Part shown: positions 46,054-57,476 of the stretch, piece by piece
How positions within the stretch are numbered: the stretch's first letter is position 1
How the letters are laid out: the number at the start of each line of letters is the position of its first letter
Origin: Hyphodiscus hymeniophilus
Lineage: Eukaryota; Ascomycota; Leotiomycetes; Helotiales; Hyphodiscaceae
DNA length: 64,000 bases
Assembly: GCA_016508695.1 (NCBI GenBank)
Contig: VNKQ01000007.1
Location: 806,001-870,000 of the forward strand
Direction of reading: 5' to 3'
The notes under the pieces: model-generated
Told to the model about the DNA's origin: nothing
What the model saw: only the letters and a program-made list of their open reading frames with translations
Database searches by the model: none
Position numbers and translations under genes: made by a program

Positions 46054-48725
46054 ATGGGAAACAATAGCACCAGAGAATCGCGGGGTCCAGAGTCGCCGTC
46101 CTTTCGACGACCAGACTCCGCAGGTGGAACAGGTGGCCCAACACCTCTCACCGAGAGGCATAATGCACATGTCAACACGCGCACTGCGGGATTGACGAGT
46201 AGCAGATCGGACCTATCTTTCTTAGGCCTACGGACGAGCTCCAACAATGCTACCAGTGATGTGCCGGAACGACGGGAGACCAAGCAGGAGAGAGAGGCAC
46301 GGAAGTTGGAGAAGGAGAGAGTGGCTCGGGCTAAGGAGAGGGAGCGGAGTATTAAGGAAGAACATGTTGATGGTGGGTATCTGGTCACAATGGGAGTATA
46401 CACGGGTACCGAAGACTTCAGCAAGCCGATCGTGAAACAGTTGATGGTACGATGTGTTGTCAGGTTTTGAGATACTCTGCTGATGAATGCTAGATCGAGC
46501 GCCGGATTGCACCCTTCTGGCGCGGCCTGGATGAATTCAAGGAAAATTGGACCGAATATCAGTTGATTGCTGCTGGAAGGGGTCTCCCCATACCTGCTGC
46601 GGATGAGATACCACAGGAAGAAATGAGAAATGCCCTATCCGGGGGTTCTGCGAATAACTCGACCCAGAATATTCAGAATCTCATGGTTCCCATCTCTGGA
46701 AGATCACAATCTGCTGCATCCGATACCTCCACAACTCTCTCACCATCGCACCCAGCATTCTCACTGCCGTCTCCCAGCGCGCCTACTTCTCCCTCGCACT
46801 CTTCGTCTTCATTCCGACCCCGATCGAGAACATTGGCCTCACTGACTACCTCCTCCAAAAGTCCCTCGTCTACAGAAATGGTGCCTCGGGAAATCCAACT
46901 TCCCAGAGATCCGTTTGTGAATGGGCAGGCAATCGAAGTCTTTTTATACAAGGACTCTACAGAATGCCCAATATGCTTCATGTATTATCCTTCCTACCTC
47001 AACAAAACCCGATGCTGCGATCAGCCGATTTGTTCGGAATGCTTTGTGCAGATCAAAAGACCTGATCCTCATCCTCCTGAGCATGAGCACAACGACCCCT
47101 CAAATCCTTCACCTCCTCCAGCACCAGAGAACACTGAGCCAGAGTCTTTAGTTTCTGAGCCAGCAACCTGCCCGTATTGTCAACAAGCTGAATTCGGTGT
47201 CACATACGAGCCTCCGCCATTCCGGCGAGGCCTTGCATATGCGAATCCTAGCGGGACGGGTAATTTTCCTTCAGCAATGTCATCCTCATCTTCGCTCAAC
47301 TCACCGAGCAGCCCGACACTTACAGCTCACGCACATAGGAGACGAACAACATCAATATCTGCCAATGCTTCCACAGTTATTACGACCGATAGAATTCGAC
47401 CTGATTGGGCAACCAAACTGGCAAATGCTAGGAACCATTTGGCTAGACGATCTGCCGCTGCTACAGCACTACATACAGCTGCATATCTCATGGGGAATGG
47501 AACACCAGATACGCGGAGCTTTGGATTTACGAGTCGAAGCAGGTTTGGTCGACATCGGGAAAACAGCAGCCCAGGACAGAGTGGGACAGCAACGCCTTCG
47601 CACTCTGCAGCCGAGCCAAACTCTCGTACCGTATCGGAACAGATAGCTCAGATGCGAAGAGAGGTTGCGGAGAACGGGGGGCAAAGACGGCGAAGCAGAA
47701 TGGATGATTTGGAAGACATGATGATGATGGAGGCTATCAGACTAAGTTTGGCAGCTGAAGAGGAGAGGAAGCGAAGATCAGACAAGGAAGCAGCCAAAGA
47801 CGCAAAGAAAAGAGCCAAGGAGGATAGGAAAAAGGAGAAGAAAGAACGAAAGGGTGTCTATGGGAGCGGCGCCAGTTCTGCAAGTGGAAGCGCTTTGAGT
47901 CTGTCACTCCCAGGACTTGGGAGACGACGTGGCAATAGTGGCGCAAGTAATCTGGCCAGAGAAATAATGGCTGAAGCTCCAGAATCATCTCCTGCCAAAG
48001 GAAAGGAGGTCGATCGTTCGAACGTCGTCAGTACTCCTTCAACGCCCATTGATTTTGCGCGACCCGGAGGGTCCAGCCATAGTGGAATTCCTGGCGCCCG
48101 ACACCTTGACGCGAACACGCTTGCCAATATCCAAGACCAATCTTCGCCATCCCCAACTGCCCCTGATAAGCCGTCTCACCTCAGACAAATGAGTAATGCA
48201 TCCAGTCCAGCTTCCTCATTTATCGAATCAGTTCCGGGTAGCCTACGGAATGACTTCCATGGCCACGGTTCCTCGTCCAGTCTCGATACTCCCGATGCCT
48301 CTGGAACTAATATTGCTGCTCAGACTGGTAATACTACAGACAACGGAGGCGACTCAAATGGGACGGAGCCCTTGTTCAACTTCCAGAGCCTAGCCGCCAT
48401 GATAGGCCACGATGATGAAGACAAAGAGGATGCTGCGAAGCATATTGAGCATCTGAATGGTGGCGAGGGGTCCACAAGTTACAAGGAAGGCTCGACATCA
48501 ATATTAGATGAGAGTATCGCGACCCTTAAAGTCGACGACCAAAAATGGAACCGCAATTCTTCAGATTCAGATGCAAAGGAGCAACCCACGACCCTCTTGG
48601 AGCCCCAAAGAACTACCCCGGAAGTTATGATCACGCCTGTGACACCTGCAGCAACAACCCATGATGATGGAAAGCAGTTAGGTTCGGGATGGGCTGAACA
48701 GATCGCGAGGGAGATCACACAATGA
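46054..48725 (+). CDS. SIP5-like RING-domain protein
   Basis: An 874-aa protein resembling yeast Sip5, an interactor of the Snf1 kinase and the Reg1/Glc7 phosphatase, so a link to glucose signalling is possible by homology. Exons 46054-46446 and 46494-48725 (intron 46447-46493). MGNNSTRES gives Gly2 for N-myristoylation. Residues 100-155 hold the conserved block VDGGYLVTMGVYTGTEDFSK and PFWRGLDEFKENWTE. A cysteine-rich RING-like module starts at C289 (ECPICFMYYP), continues with CCDQPICSECFVQIK and ends with CPYC after a long proline-rich insert. The C-terminal ~400 aa are low complexity, with a Lys/Arg/Glu-rich segment (about 545-580) and many Ser. The start is the only ATG giving the myristoylation site. 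Confidence 0.85.
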
Positions 48726-50671
48726 GGGAAGTAATTCTCGAAGGAGGGAGTCATGGCGCGGTTCGAGTGACAGATTGGCCATTTGACGATTTCGCACGAA
48801 TGTATGAATGAGTGAACGGAGTTTTCGCAGGTTTTGCGTGCCAGAGAGGCTTTGGCGTTAAAGGGTTCGGTTTGGAGGTGGGGTGCGCATGTCATGGAGA
48901 TGGGTAGGCTGGCGCACCATCTGTGAGATTGGCTTGATATGCTTGAGATAGGAACAAAGCTAGGGATAGATTGTATTCACAAGTTCCGGCAGCTCTTGAC
49001 AAAACAATGCCTTTCTTTTAAAAAACGTTTGTATCTTTCAGGCAGGTGATTGGCAGATGTAAGATCCCCAAAAAGGAAGGGTACTGTTCGTCCTAAATGA
49101 CCCTCACATCAGCCTCTAGTTCTCACTGCGAGCGAACGTACTCCTACATATAAACTTTTGGCAACTTGAGGGTAGGCCCAAGTCTAGTGAGAACTTAACA
49201 TCTGAGTTTCTTAGGCCAGTCAATTCATGATGGTTGACTCCGCATCAGAGAATGTCCCGGGTGGTAAAGTGGTTGACGTCGAGTCGGCACAGCGCTCAAC
49301 ACAATCAGGAAATGCGCCTTCGAAATGGTATGTACTGTTTACGTTTCGATCAGCGAAAAGGTTCACTCTTCTTGTTGTGGGTTCTCTTTTGGTTCACTGC
49401 AGATTGGCGTTGCGGCCTCTCGTGAGTAGGATGCTACCACCGATAGGAATTCATGTTTCTACGGCATTATGCGTTGAATCCCCATCTCTATTTCACCTTG
49501 CTGTACACGAATTTGATAACAATAGAAAAGCGGTCTATCCCATGCTCTCACCTACTCTCATTTCAAGAGCTGGAAAGCCAATACCAAAACAGAAACTACC
49601 TTTCTTTCAATCCTGGGATCTTCTCTAATTCTGCGATCCTCTGCTCCAGCTTTGAAGCCTCGTCGCTCTCTTTTACCCGTGTGAACTCCTTTCCAGCTCT
49701 CCAAAACCACTTCTCACTAGGCAGCGATTTATGTACCTGATCGGAGAGTCTTGCCAGCCTGGTACTTCGGCCGCAATTGCTGGCGCAGTTGACTTTATGC
49801 AGTACTAATCAAATATGGATTATACATTCGACAAAGAAACCGGCCAACCGTGGGATATGCTGGTATCTCTACCTGCCTGGTTACTGGCTTAGGAATGGAT
49901 CCCAGAACAGTGGTCTTGCCGCCGACACTGGTCGGCCCAGTTCTTGGGTGGTGAGGTGGTTGATTGACAACGGGGATGGACGGTAGGATTTCTATGCAGA
50001 TATGACTGCAGTATTTTTGCATTTCTGTTGTTGAGTAAGAAGAAGTAATTCGTAATTAGGGATAGGAGACAATCATCTTCAATAGTTTGAGACTCATCTA
50101 GAGCATGAACGTTTAGTGGGGCCTGGACTTGTAAAGTCACGCGATGTTGAGGCGTTTATCACGCCACAATGTTCACGACCCTTGGCCAGCACATGAACCC
50201 CTTCCGTAAGCTTCCTCAGATCGTGAGCTGTGGCCGACGGCGGCCGAGGTATTGGGGTATTGGGTATTAGTTTAGTCGTTTTCTTTGCCTCTTGGTGTTT
50301 TCTTGTCTCCTTTTTCTTATTCCTTATTTCCTATTTCTCAGATACAACCCCCACCAGTCTCTAGAAGTCCCTCCCTCAAGTGAGTTTCACTCTACCCGCC
50401 GCGCTCAACCAAGATATCATTCTTGCCAGCTGATACAGCTTGTCTGAAGTAGCCGATCCTCTAGATTTCATCTCGTAGAATAGATTTCGCTTGCAAGCGA
50501 ATTTGAATTCACAGCCTCAACACCGTTTCATGAAATCGATCAGCTCTTGAGCTACTCGACTCCAGCAACTCACTGGAACCAAATCAGACGAACTTCTAAC
50601 TGTCCTTAAACCGAATCTCGCAAAATCATCTACATTTGCTCACTGGCCAGTCCAGTCCACAGCCTTGCAAG
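48726..50671. other. Intergenic region with a possible gene relic
   Basis: 1.95 kb without an intact gene. It contains a short frame (49227-49410 region) that may be a transporter relic, and a long pyrimidine-rich tract (50276-50345) that is probably the leader of the next gene. Confidence 0.4.
49227..49628 (+). pseudogene. Possible ABC-transporter N-terminal remnant
   Basis: Reading from the ATG pair at 49227 gives an acidic start and then SKWYVLFTFRSAKRFTLLVV, which resembles the lead-in to the first membrane domain of ABCB-type transporters. The frame runs on for 133 codons but loses any resemblance after about residue 60, and no ATP-binding cassette follows on this strand. It could be a decayed remnant or a chance resemblance. 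Confidence 0.2.
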
Positions 50672-51011
50672 ATGATGTTCACACGTGGCTTCTCGCTGAC
50701 CAACTTCGCGATTGGGACGTCAGCACTTTGCTTCCAAGTATTCGTGCTATACCCATGGCAGTTTGTGCCCCTTTCTCTTCTACATTCTCATGCCTTCAGA
50801 AAGCGAGTTTCGTTCTCTGGTAGAGATACTGATGTCGTCGATCATTTATAGCGAAAAATTAGACGAAGATTTCGAAGCGCTGAAAAAGGAACATCTTCGC
50901 GTGTTGCATTCCGGGGAGATTGAGCGGAAGAACGAGCTGCAGACTATTAAGAAGTGCTTGGAGAGGATTGAGGAGAGCGAAAGGAGCAAGGGGAAGGGCT
51001 GGTGGAGCTAG
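50672..51011 (+). CDS. Small single-pass membrane protein, likely mitochondrial
   Basis: An 82-aa protein from two exons, 50672-50760 and 50852-51011 (intron 50761-50851). The splice produces LYPWHEKLDEDFEALKKEHL. The N-terminus MMFTRGFSLTNFAIGTSALC is basic then hydrophobic (helix about residues 9-27), followed by a charged helix EHLRVLHSGEIERKNELQTI that may be a coiled coil. This layout is common in small proteins of the mitochondrial inner membrane. I recall similar unnamed fungal proteins but no established function. The two ATGs are adjacent; either could start. Because each exon alone looks meaningless, automated callers may miss it. Confidence 0.7.
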
Positions 51012-51620
51012 ACGGCTAGCTGGGTTTGAGGTATTTTCTCTTCTAAATCTTTCGAGCGCTGTGCTGATTTCTTGCTCTGGATTAGATATAAATGCGCACG
51101 AAATAAGTTATTGAAATAGAGAGTGCGTCCATATCCGTCTGAAGTTTTGCTGCCTCCATGCTGCTAAACTTTCATGGAAAGCTCATGAAGACCCCTATCA
51201 ATTAGGGCAAGGACCATGCGTCTTCGTCTACATATAGTCGCCGCAATATGTTTTCGTCCTTGGCAATAAAAGCTTGAAATGACGTCCATTATTTGTAAGA
51301 GTAGTATAGGTAGCAGATTACTGTTTACTATATTTGATGTTATATAGAGGCCTCACTCAGAGGTCATGTGGGGAGTGCGGGTTCAAGAATACCGCATCCA
51401 CAACTCCGCTAGGCCCGAACTTCCCAAAAAGATGTGCCTTGACATGGGGATCTGCCTCATCCAGCTGAGAAGATCTTTCAAGAGGAGAGTAATTACACGC
51501 CTCGTCATTCGCTCCCTCAGCCATTTCATTTGCCTCTACCAGGTCTGCTTTCCACTCAATCCACACAAAATTCTCTCAGACCCGAGCTTTTGAACGGGAG
51601 TCTATACGTTGCCCTCTTAA
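51012..51620. other. Convergent intergenic region
   Basis: About 600 bases between the small membrane protein (+) and the 2OG oxygenase (-), AT-rich. No gene is seen. Confidence 0.45.
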
Positions 51621-52699
51621 TCAAACCTTGAAATTTGGCTTCTCATCATCCCTCTTCTTGCCTCTTCCATACGTACTTGCAAACCTCTCCCTCATATGTC
51701 CCTCAACAGTCAACGGCTCCCCGACCGCCGGACTCCCATCAAGTGGTTTTAGCACACACTCGATATTGCCATCGAAAAAGAATGGAATACTGTACCTATC
51801 TTTGTTACTCCTGTTGATGACCCTGTGTAAAGCACTCTTGTACTTCCCGCCAGTCCACATCTGGAGCATGTCTCCAACATTGACCACGTAGGCGTTCTTG
51901 TTCGGAGTGATGTTTACCCAGACCTTGCCTTCGCCGTTCCAGACTTGAAGGCCCCCGATTTCGTCTTGCAGGAGGAGTGTGATGGCCCCGAAATCAGTAT
52001 GTGCTCCGGAACCTAGTTGATTTGTGGCATCGGTCGTTTGGGGTGGGTAGTGAAGGAGCCGAATAGACGCCACTGGGTCGTTCGAGACGAATTCTTGGAA
52101 GACGTTTGGTCCGTACGGCAGTCCTGCCGCGAGGATATCCATCACGGTAAGGGTGAGATTTAACATGAGCTCGTAGTACTTCTCCATTGGTTCTCTAAAA
52201 AGGTGTTCAGGTACGAGGGAAGAAGGAGGCCAGAGATTTGGCCCCATCAGGAATGCGTTATTCTGCACTCTCGGATCTGAAGCGGGGATCTCCTTGCCAA
52301 TATAAAACCCCTGAGGATATTGATCAGCCTCTCGATTGTTGATCTTGGAAAGGGGCGGAAACGAACCTCTCTCAAATCAGGCAAAGTCCCTTCTTGCAGG
52401 CCCTGGTTTCCGATGAGCTCGTACCCTCTGTTACTCGCGCCCACAGATTCGCTCTTATCCAATTTCTTCTTCTCCTCAATAGGTAGGTTGAAAAGCGCTG
52501 CTGAGCCTCCGAATACCTCGTCCTGGAATCCACGGGGTATCCCGTGCCCAATCAACTGAAAGAAGCCGGTCGTGATGCATGCATCTCGTACTTGGTTGAC
52601 GATTTTCAGAGCCTCAATGGAGTTTGGATCCGCAAAGTAAGGAGCGAGATCAACTGTCGGGACGTTGAAATTGGAGCTCGGTGTCTTAGTAACTGTCAT
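51621..52699 (-). CDS. 2-oxoglutarate/Fe(II) dioxygenase (isopenicillin N synthase-like)
   Basis: A non-haem iron dioxygenase of the DIOX_N/2OG-FeII_Oxy family, 340 aa. Exons 52367-52699 and 51621-52310 (intron 52311-52366); the splice restores LREGFYIGKEIP. The N-terminal domain has VPTVDLAPYF and TTGFFQLIGHGI. The iron ligands are H215 and D217 in SGAHTDFGAITLL, and H273 in YKSALHRVI. The 2-oxoglutarate Arg is R283 in RYSIPFFF. Fungal members act in secondary metabolism, hormone-like or flavonoid turnover, so the substrate is open. The ATG at 52699 gives the standard N-terminus. No cluster genes are adjacent. Confidence 0.9.
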
Positions 52700-53212
52700 T
52701 GTGGCTTTGGCGACGGGTAACAAGATTATGTGCAGTAGATGAGGTACCAGGAAGTTTCAATACTGAACTTAAAATGCTTGATGTCCTCCTCTATTGATGT
52801 TAAACCCTCTTCGTGTAAGCTTCGGCAACCCCGCCTTAGTGCATGTAGTCTGTAGATAAGATTCGGCATTCGGCGTCATCCGTGCACGTAATGTTAAGCG
52901 TGGTACCATTGACAAGATAGATATCTACCTGTAGGTAGAAAGAAGATTTCGAACAACTGGCAGAAACTATAAAGCAATGGCAGTTGTTTGGAAGCGGTGG
53001 CGGTGCAGATTTGATCCTACGCATGTGGGTTGATGGAGTAAGTTTAACTCGATAATTCTGAAATCCGTCGGGAATTCCAATGCCTAGAGGGTGGTGGGGG
53101 AGAATATGTAGCCATAGATTTTGCAAAATCGTTATCATCTTTCCGCTGAAGGAATACCCTCTTTCTAGATAGCCGCCGCACTAAACGCCATAATCACAAA
53201 TGTCAAATGCAC
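52700..53212. other. Intergenic region
   Basis: About 510 bases between two minus-strand genes: promoter of the dioxygenase and 3' UTR of the antiporter. No gene is seen. Confidence 0.45.
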
Positions 53213-56200
53213 CTAGCCGTCCAGGCCACGGCCGGCTGCTTGAATACACAACACACTTCCACGAACACCGCCAGAAACGATTGACTCGGCAACAATGCCC
53301 AGCGTTTTGCGGATGTCAGCTCCTGCAGCATTGCTCGACTCGACCTCCGTGGCTGAGATTGAGGCGTGTAGTCCTCTACCTACCACAATCAAGTCGCCAG
53401 CGTTTCTCGATTGTGCGATTTCTTGTCTCGCATGGCTAAGACAATCTGCGACAGGAGAGGTGGTAGGGACATCCGCGAAAACAACGCGGCTTGCCAAGGC
53501 AGCTGGGAGGGAGTCCCGTAAAGTATGTAAAAGTGCGGTATCTTGAGCTGCACCAGCATGCATTGCTCCTGTATCGATTCTCTCCGAGATTGCGAGCTGT
53601 GAGCCGCTCTCACGGCCACTATGTATTTTAGTTGGTTCGGCCAGAACTTCAGGAGACTTGCTCTCCTTAGAGCGGGACACTAATGGCGTGATGAAGTGGA
53701 CAATCGTAGCAGTAATGTTTTTGTTCTGAGCAAGTTGCATGACAAATCGAAGAGCCGCACGGTCATCAAGACCACCAAAGTACGGGAAGTACACATGATG
53801 GCTTCGATCAAGAATTGGCTGAACCGGTGGCTCACGGTGACTACGCAAGCTGAGGCCGCTCACGCTTCGGCTAAGACCTTGGGATTCAGAGATGGGGGCC
53901 CCGAACCCTCGGTTGACGAAGATGGCGGTGTTGCATTTAGCTCTCTCGAGTGTTCTTTGGATGAAAGCATCCTGAATTCCACTAGAGAAGTGACTGTCGG
54001 TCCACTCCATTTCGGTGTCAGAAACGTTACCATGCTCTGACCATGGAATGAGGATAAGGTCGGAGGAGTGGTCGGATGCCTGACCAGTAAGTGTCTCAGC
54101 ATAGGAGGCTTCAGGAACGACCAGGACATCACCAGATACGGCAACGTTGTTTAAATGAGCGAACGTTCGGAATGCATTAACAACCGGGTCCTTGTAGGAG
54201 TACTCTTCCTGTTCTGAAACTTTCATGACCGAGGACGTTCGATCTGTAGGTTCCAGCATACGAAGGCCGTGGACTTCCAGAGGGCGCTTTGACACGAGCG
54301 CCGAAGAAGAGTCGGTCGAGGAATTGAGCCTCTTTGTAATTGTCGATGGTTCAAGCTTCGATCTGTGGGTCTTCGCCATAGAAGGGGGCTGCTCGCCTCC
54401 CAACAAAGCAATGAAAGTTAACAGACCAGGCAGGCTTTCTAGTCTGAGTTGTACCAGAAGTCGGCGAACTTGGGTCGTTTGTATCTTGTCGAAGGCTCCT
54501 TCAATTGGACTACCTGGTGCACGTGGGTTGAGCTGGTTACCATCCCAGTCAATCTCGCCCCTTTTCCACGATTCCAGCTTCTTCTGATACCAAGGGGGGT
54601 ATAAAAACGTAGTCAGAGGTGTTGTAGAGACTGTTGTTACAAGTGCCATGACAACAAATATGGTGAAAGTCCGTGTCGAGAGAATCTTGGCTTGCAAGCC
54701 AATGTTCTGTCCGTCGTTAGCTAATTTTATACTCATCCTATCACGAGAACCACCCACCAACACAATAAGTTCCACAAGACCTTTGCAGCTCATCAGAACG
54801 CCGATCGCGAAGCTTTCTCGCCATACTAGTTTGCAAGCTCTCGCCGTAAGGGTCCCACCAATGATCTTGCCGGCAAAGGCGACAGCAATGACTCCGATAA
54901 CATACGCCCATGTGATGCCGTCGTTTAGCAAGCCGAGATTAGTGCTCAAGCCAGATAATGCAAAATAAAGAGGGAGCAAGAGAGTTGCAACAAGGTCTTC
55001 AATTTTCTCAGTCACGTGGATGGCAAAGCCACCCTCGTGAGGACATATCAAACCAAGCAAGAACGCTACATACGTGTCAAAACTTTTCAAAATGAGGCAT
55101 CATAGAATGGGACTCACCTCCAAAAATGGGGTGTACTCCAATAATACCGGTAAACCAGGCAGATGTAAGTACCATGAGGAGAGTCAGAGCGATCATACTC
55201 TGTGACGGACCGTTTTGAAGTGACCCATTGCGTCTAAGAAGCCATATGAACGACGGACGGACAGCGAAAACAAGGAATAAGGTCCAGGCCACGCAAGTCA
55301 GCAAGACGTACAAGGCAACGATACCAGAGCCGTTGTTGACCAACGCGACACACAAGGCCAGAAGAATCCAGCCCGTAACGTCGTTCCCAACGCCTGCAGC
55401 TAAGACTGTAACTCCAACAGGTGTGGAAAGGATTTTCAATTCTGTGAGGATGCGGCACAGGACTGGGAATGCAGTAATCTGTGAGTTGAATCAGTTCCTG
55501 ACGAGGGGAAATGGAAATTGAACACTCTTACCGCAAGAGCAGTTCCGATGAATAACATATACACAGGAAAGCTTATATGCACTGTATCGGGGTCGTGTCG
55601 GAACTGATTGTATCTAAGCGACGAGAGTTAGTGGCTGCTTGGTTCACATGTTTCAATGATGACTCTTCCAAGACAGGTTCGAATAGGATATTCTGCTCTC
55701 TGGCACTTACAAGCCCCAAGCAATGGCACATCCAACTGGATAAACAGAGAGTCAGCCATATCACAATCAAGGCCGCTGCGAAAGGATTGCTGAATTTTGC
55801 ACGATGTGGACGAATGGTGCAAAGCGGTGCGAAAGAAATATAACTGAAATCGGGATGTGAAAGTATGCATGAGGCGACAATGCTTACGACCAAATGGGAG
55901 AGGATCATGCCGGCCAGTCCAACCGATAGCGCAATGCGCCAATTTGAGACAAACATTTTTATGTTAACTTCTAAACCGACCAAGAACATAAACAAGATAA
56001 GCCCCAAATTAGCAACAGTCGACAGGATCTGCAAGGATGCATTTGTTGTACTTGGCGGGAAAATAGCCGCTTCGAAGCCTGGGATCCTCATCATAACAGA
56101 CGGGCCGAGAATGACTGCCATTATTAACATTTCAACCTGCAGAGCTCGAGAGTAACGTACTGCCACCAATCACTGTGGGAGGACAACGAGGTCAGCATGG

Positions 56201-57005
56201 TTCTTTCAATATAGATATTGGGAAGAGTATGGATCATCTTAGCGAACTGGGGCGGATGTAGGAGTTGAACATATTTTGTAGAGGTCGAGATGATATAAAA
56301 AGGAGTAATCGACTCCAGAACACATACCTTCAGCGATAACACGTGGTTGCCGCAATTTTGAAAGCGGCCAATGAAGCAACCTGAAGTTCGAGTCAGTACT
56401 TCTGCTGAAAGCATTGAGCCAAGAATGCCTCCAAAGAGGATGTCATACCTGCAGAAAATGATAATGATACCAGCCTAGAACTTATATCAGAACAAAAAAC
56501 ACTGGCAATGGAACCCTCGTGGCGGAGGATGTAGCAACATCTTCCACGCGGTATAGCAGATCTGCGATCTTGTGTCTGATACCTGACAGTACATGTGCTA
56601 ATGTAGCTTCCGTATGGGACCTTGCATCGGTGGTATTTTGTGTTCTTGTACAACATTCGCCTCGCGGGACAGGGTATTCTCACTTGTATGATGAACAAAA
56701 ATATGGGATTCCTGCAGTGGGAAAACTCCGAGTCAGCCTCATCTGATAGAGGAATGTTGGCGATCGTGGGATATCTCTCAAGCCGTCCACTCTTCGACTG
56801 AAAGTCCAAGACTGGCAAGCTATCTTGAGTGTAGTACAGGACTTCAAACGCACTTCGGGTCATATTGAGAAGGATTGGAGCCTTCTAGGATTCCTCCTTG
56901 AGGCGACACCTTCGCTGCCTTCACTGCCTTCGACGCCGAAGCAGCCGCAGACGATGCAGTCTTGAATATCGTTTGTGTAATAGTCGAGGGGACTAAGGAC
57001 GACAT
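53213..57005 (-). CDS. KHA1-like K+/H+ antiporter (CPA2 family)
   Basis: A monovalent cation/proton exchanger of the CPA2 family, like yeast Kha1, which regulates ion balance and pH of Golgi-type compartments. About 936 aa in 11 exons: 56854-57005, 56684-56711, 56449-56474, 56328-56380, 56161-56172 (12 nt), 55845-56114, 55711-55735, 55532-55613, 55118-55478, 54758-55065, 53213-54706. Helices include FIIQAGIIIIFCRLLHWPLS, QILSTVANLGLILFMFLVGL, ITAFPVLCRILTELK, GVGNDVTGWILLALC and TLLLPLYFALSGLSTNLG. The Asp of GNDVTGW is the expected ion-binding acid. The C-terminal ~450 aa are cytosolic with two USP-like segments. Exon 6's 3' end is uncertain: conserved sequence would need 2 nt fewer. Intron 54707-54757 is 51 nt with no stop, so retention would keep frame. 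Confidence 0.85.
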
Positions 57006-57451
57006 GATTGCAGCGTATCAACCTTGCTGGCGAGCGTTGTGCGGAAGGTAAGCTCGACAGGACAATTATATGTTATGCTCCAGTGACATCTCTCGAACCT
57101 GTTGACGGAGGGAGGATAGAGGGACGATGGCCTCGAGGGATTTGTCAATCGCGGTGAGAGCTCCTGAGCTTCTTGGCGGGCGACACGAGGACAATGCGGC
57201 GTGAAAGACGAGGTCGAGCTGCTAAACGTGGGGCATTCGGGGCGTTGTCCGAAGACCCTGGTGTGACAGGCTAACAGAAGCCAGCCTAGTCTGTATCGGG
57301 CTGTTGGTGGGGGATTGTGCAGCGGGGTCGCTTAACATGGCTTACACTCAGCTAGAAATCCTTCTGACGCCAGCCCAAGGAGTATATTATCACCAGACAC
57401 CCTCCATACATTGGCTGAACAACATGCAGCTACCACGTCCAAGGAGCGAAC

Positions 57452-57476
57452 TGCCCGTGTGAGCCACACACGGGCA
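57452..57476. other. 10-bp stem hairpin
   Basis: TGCCCGTGTG and CACACGGGCA are perfect inverted repeats around a 5-base AGCCA loop. It lies about 450 bp upstream of the antiporter start codon, on the gene's promoter side. It could be a dimeric factor site or a transcript hairpin; no family is assigned. Confidence 0.6.

Noticed and set aside
47197..47646. A 149-codon frame in another phase within the SIP5-like gene
   Set aside because: It is wholly inside a long, well-supported exon and has no features of its own.
49795..50022. Minus-strand frame with GPTSVGGKTT, resembling a Walker A loop
   Set aside because: Spacing of the glycines is wrong for GxxxxGK[ST], no other ATPase motif follows, and it lies on the strand opposite the possible transporter remnant.
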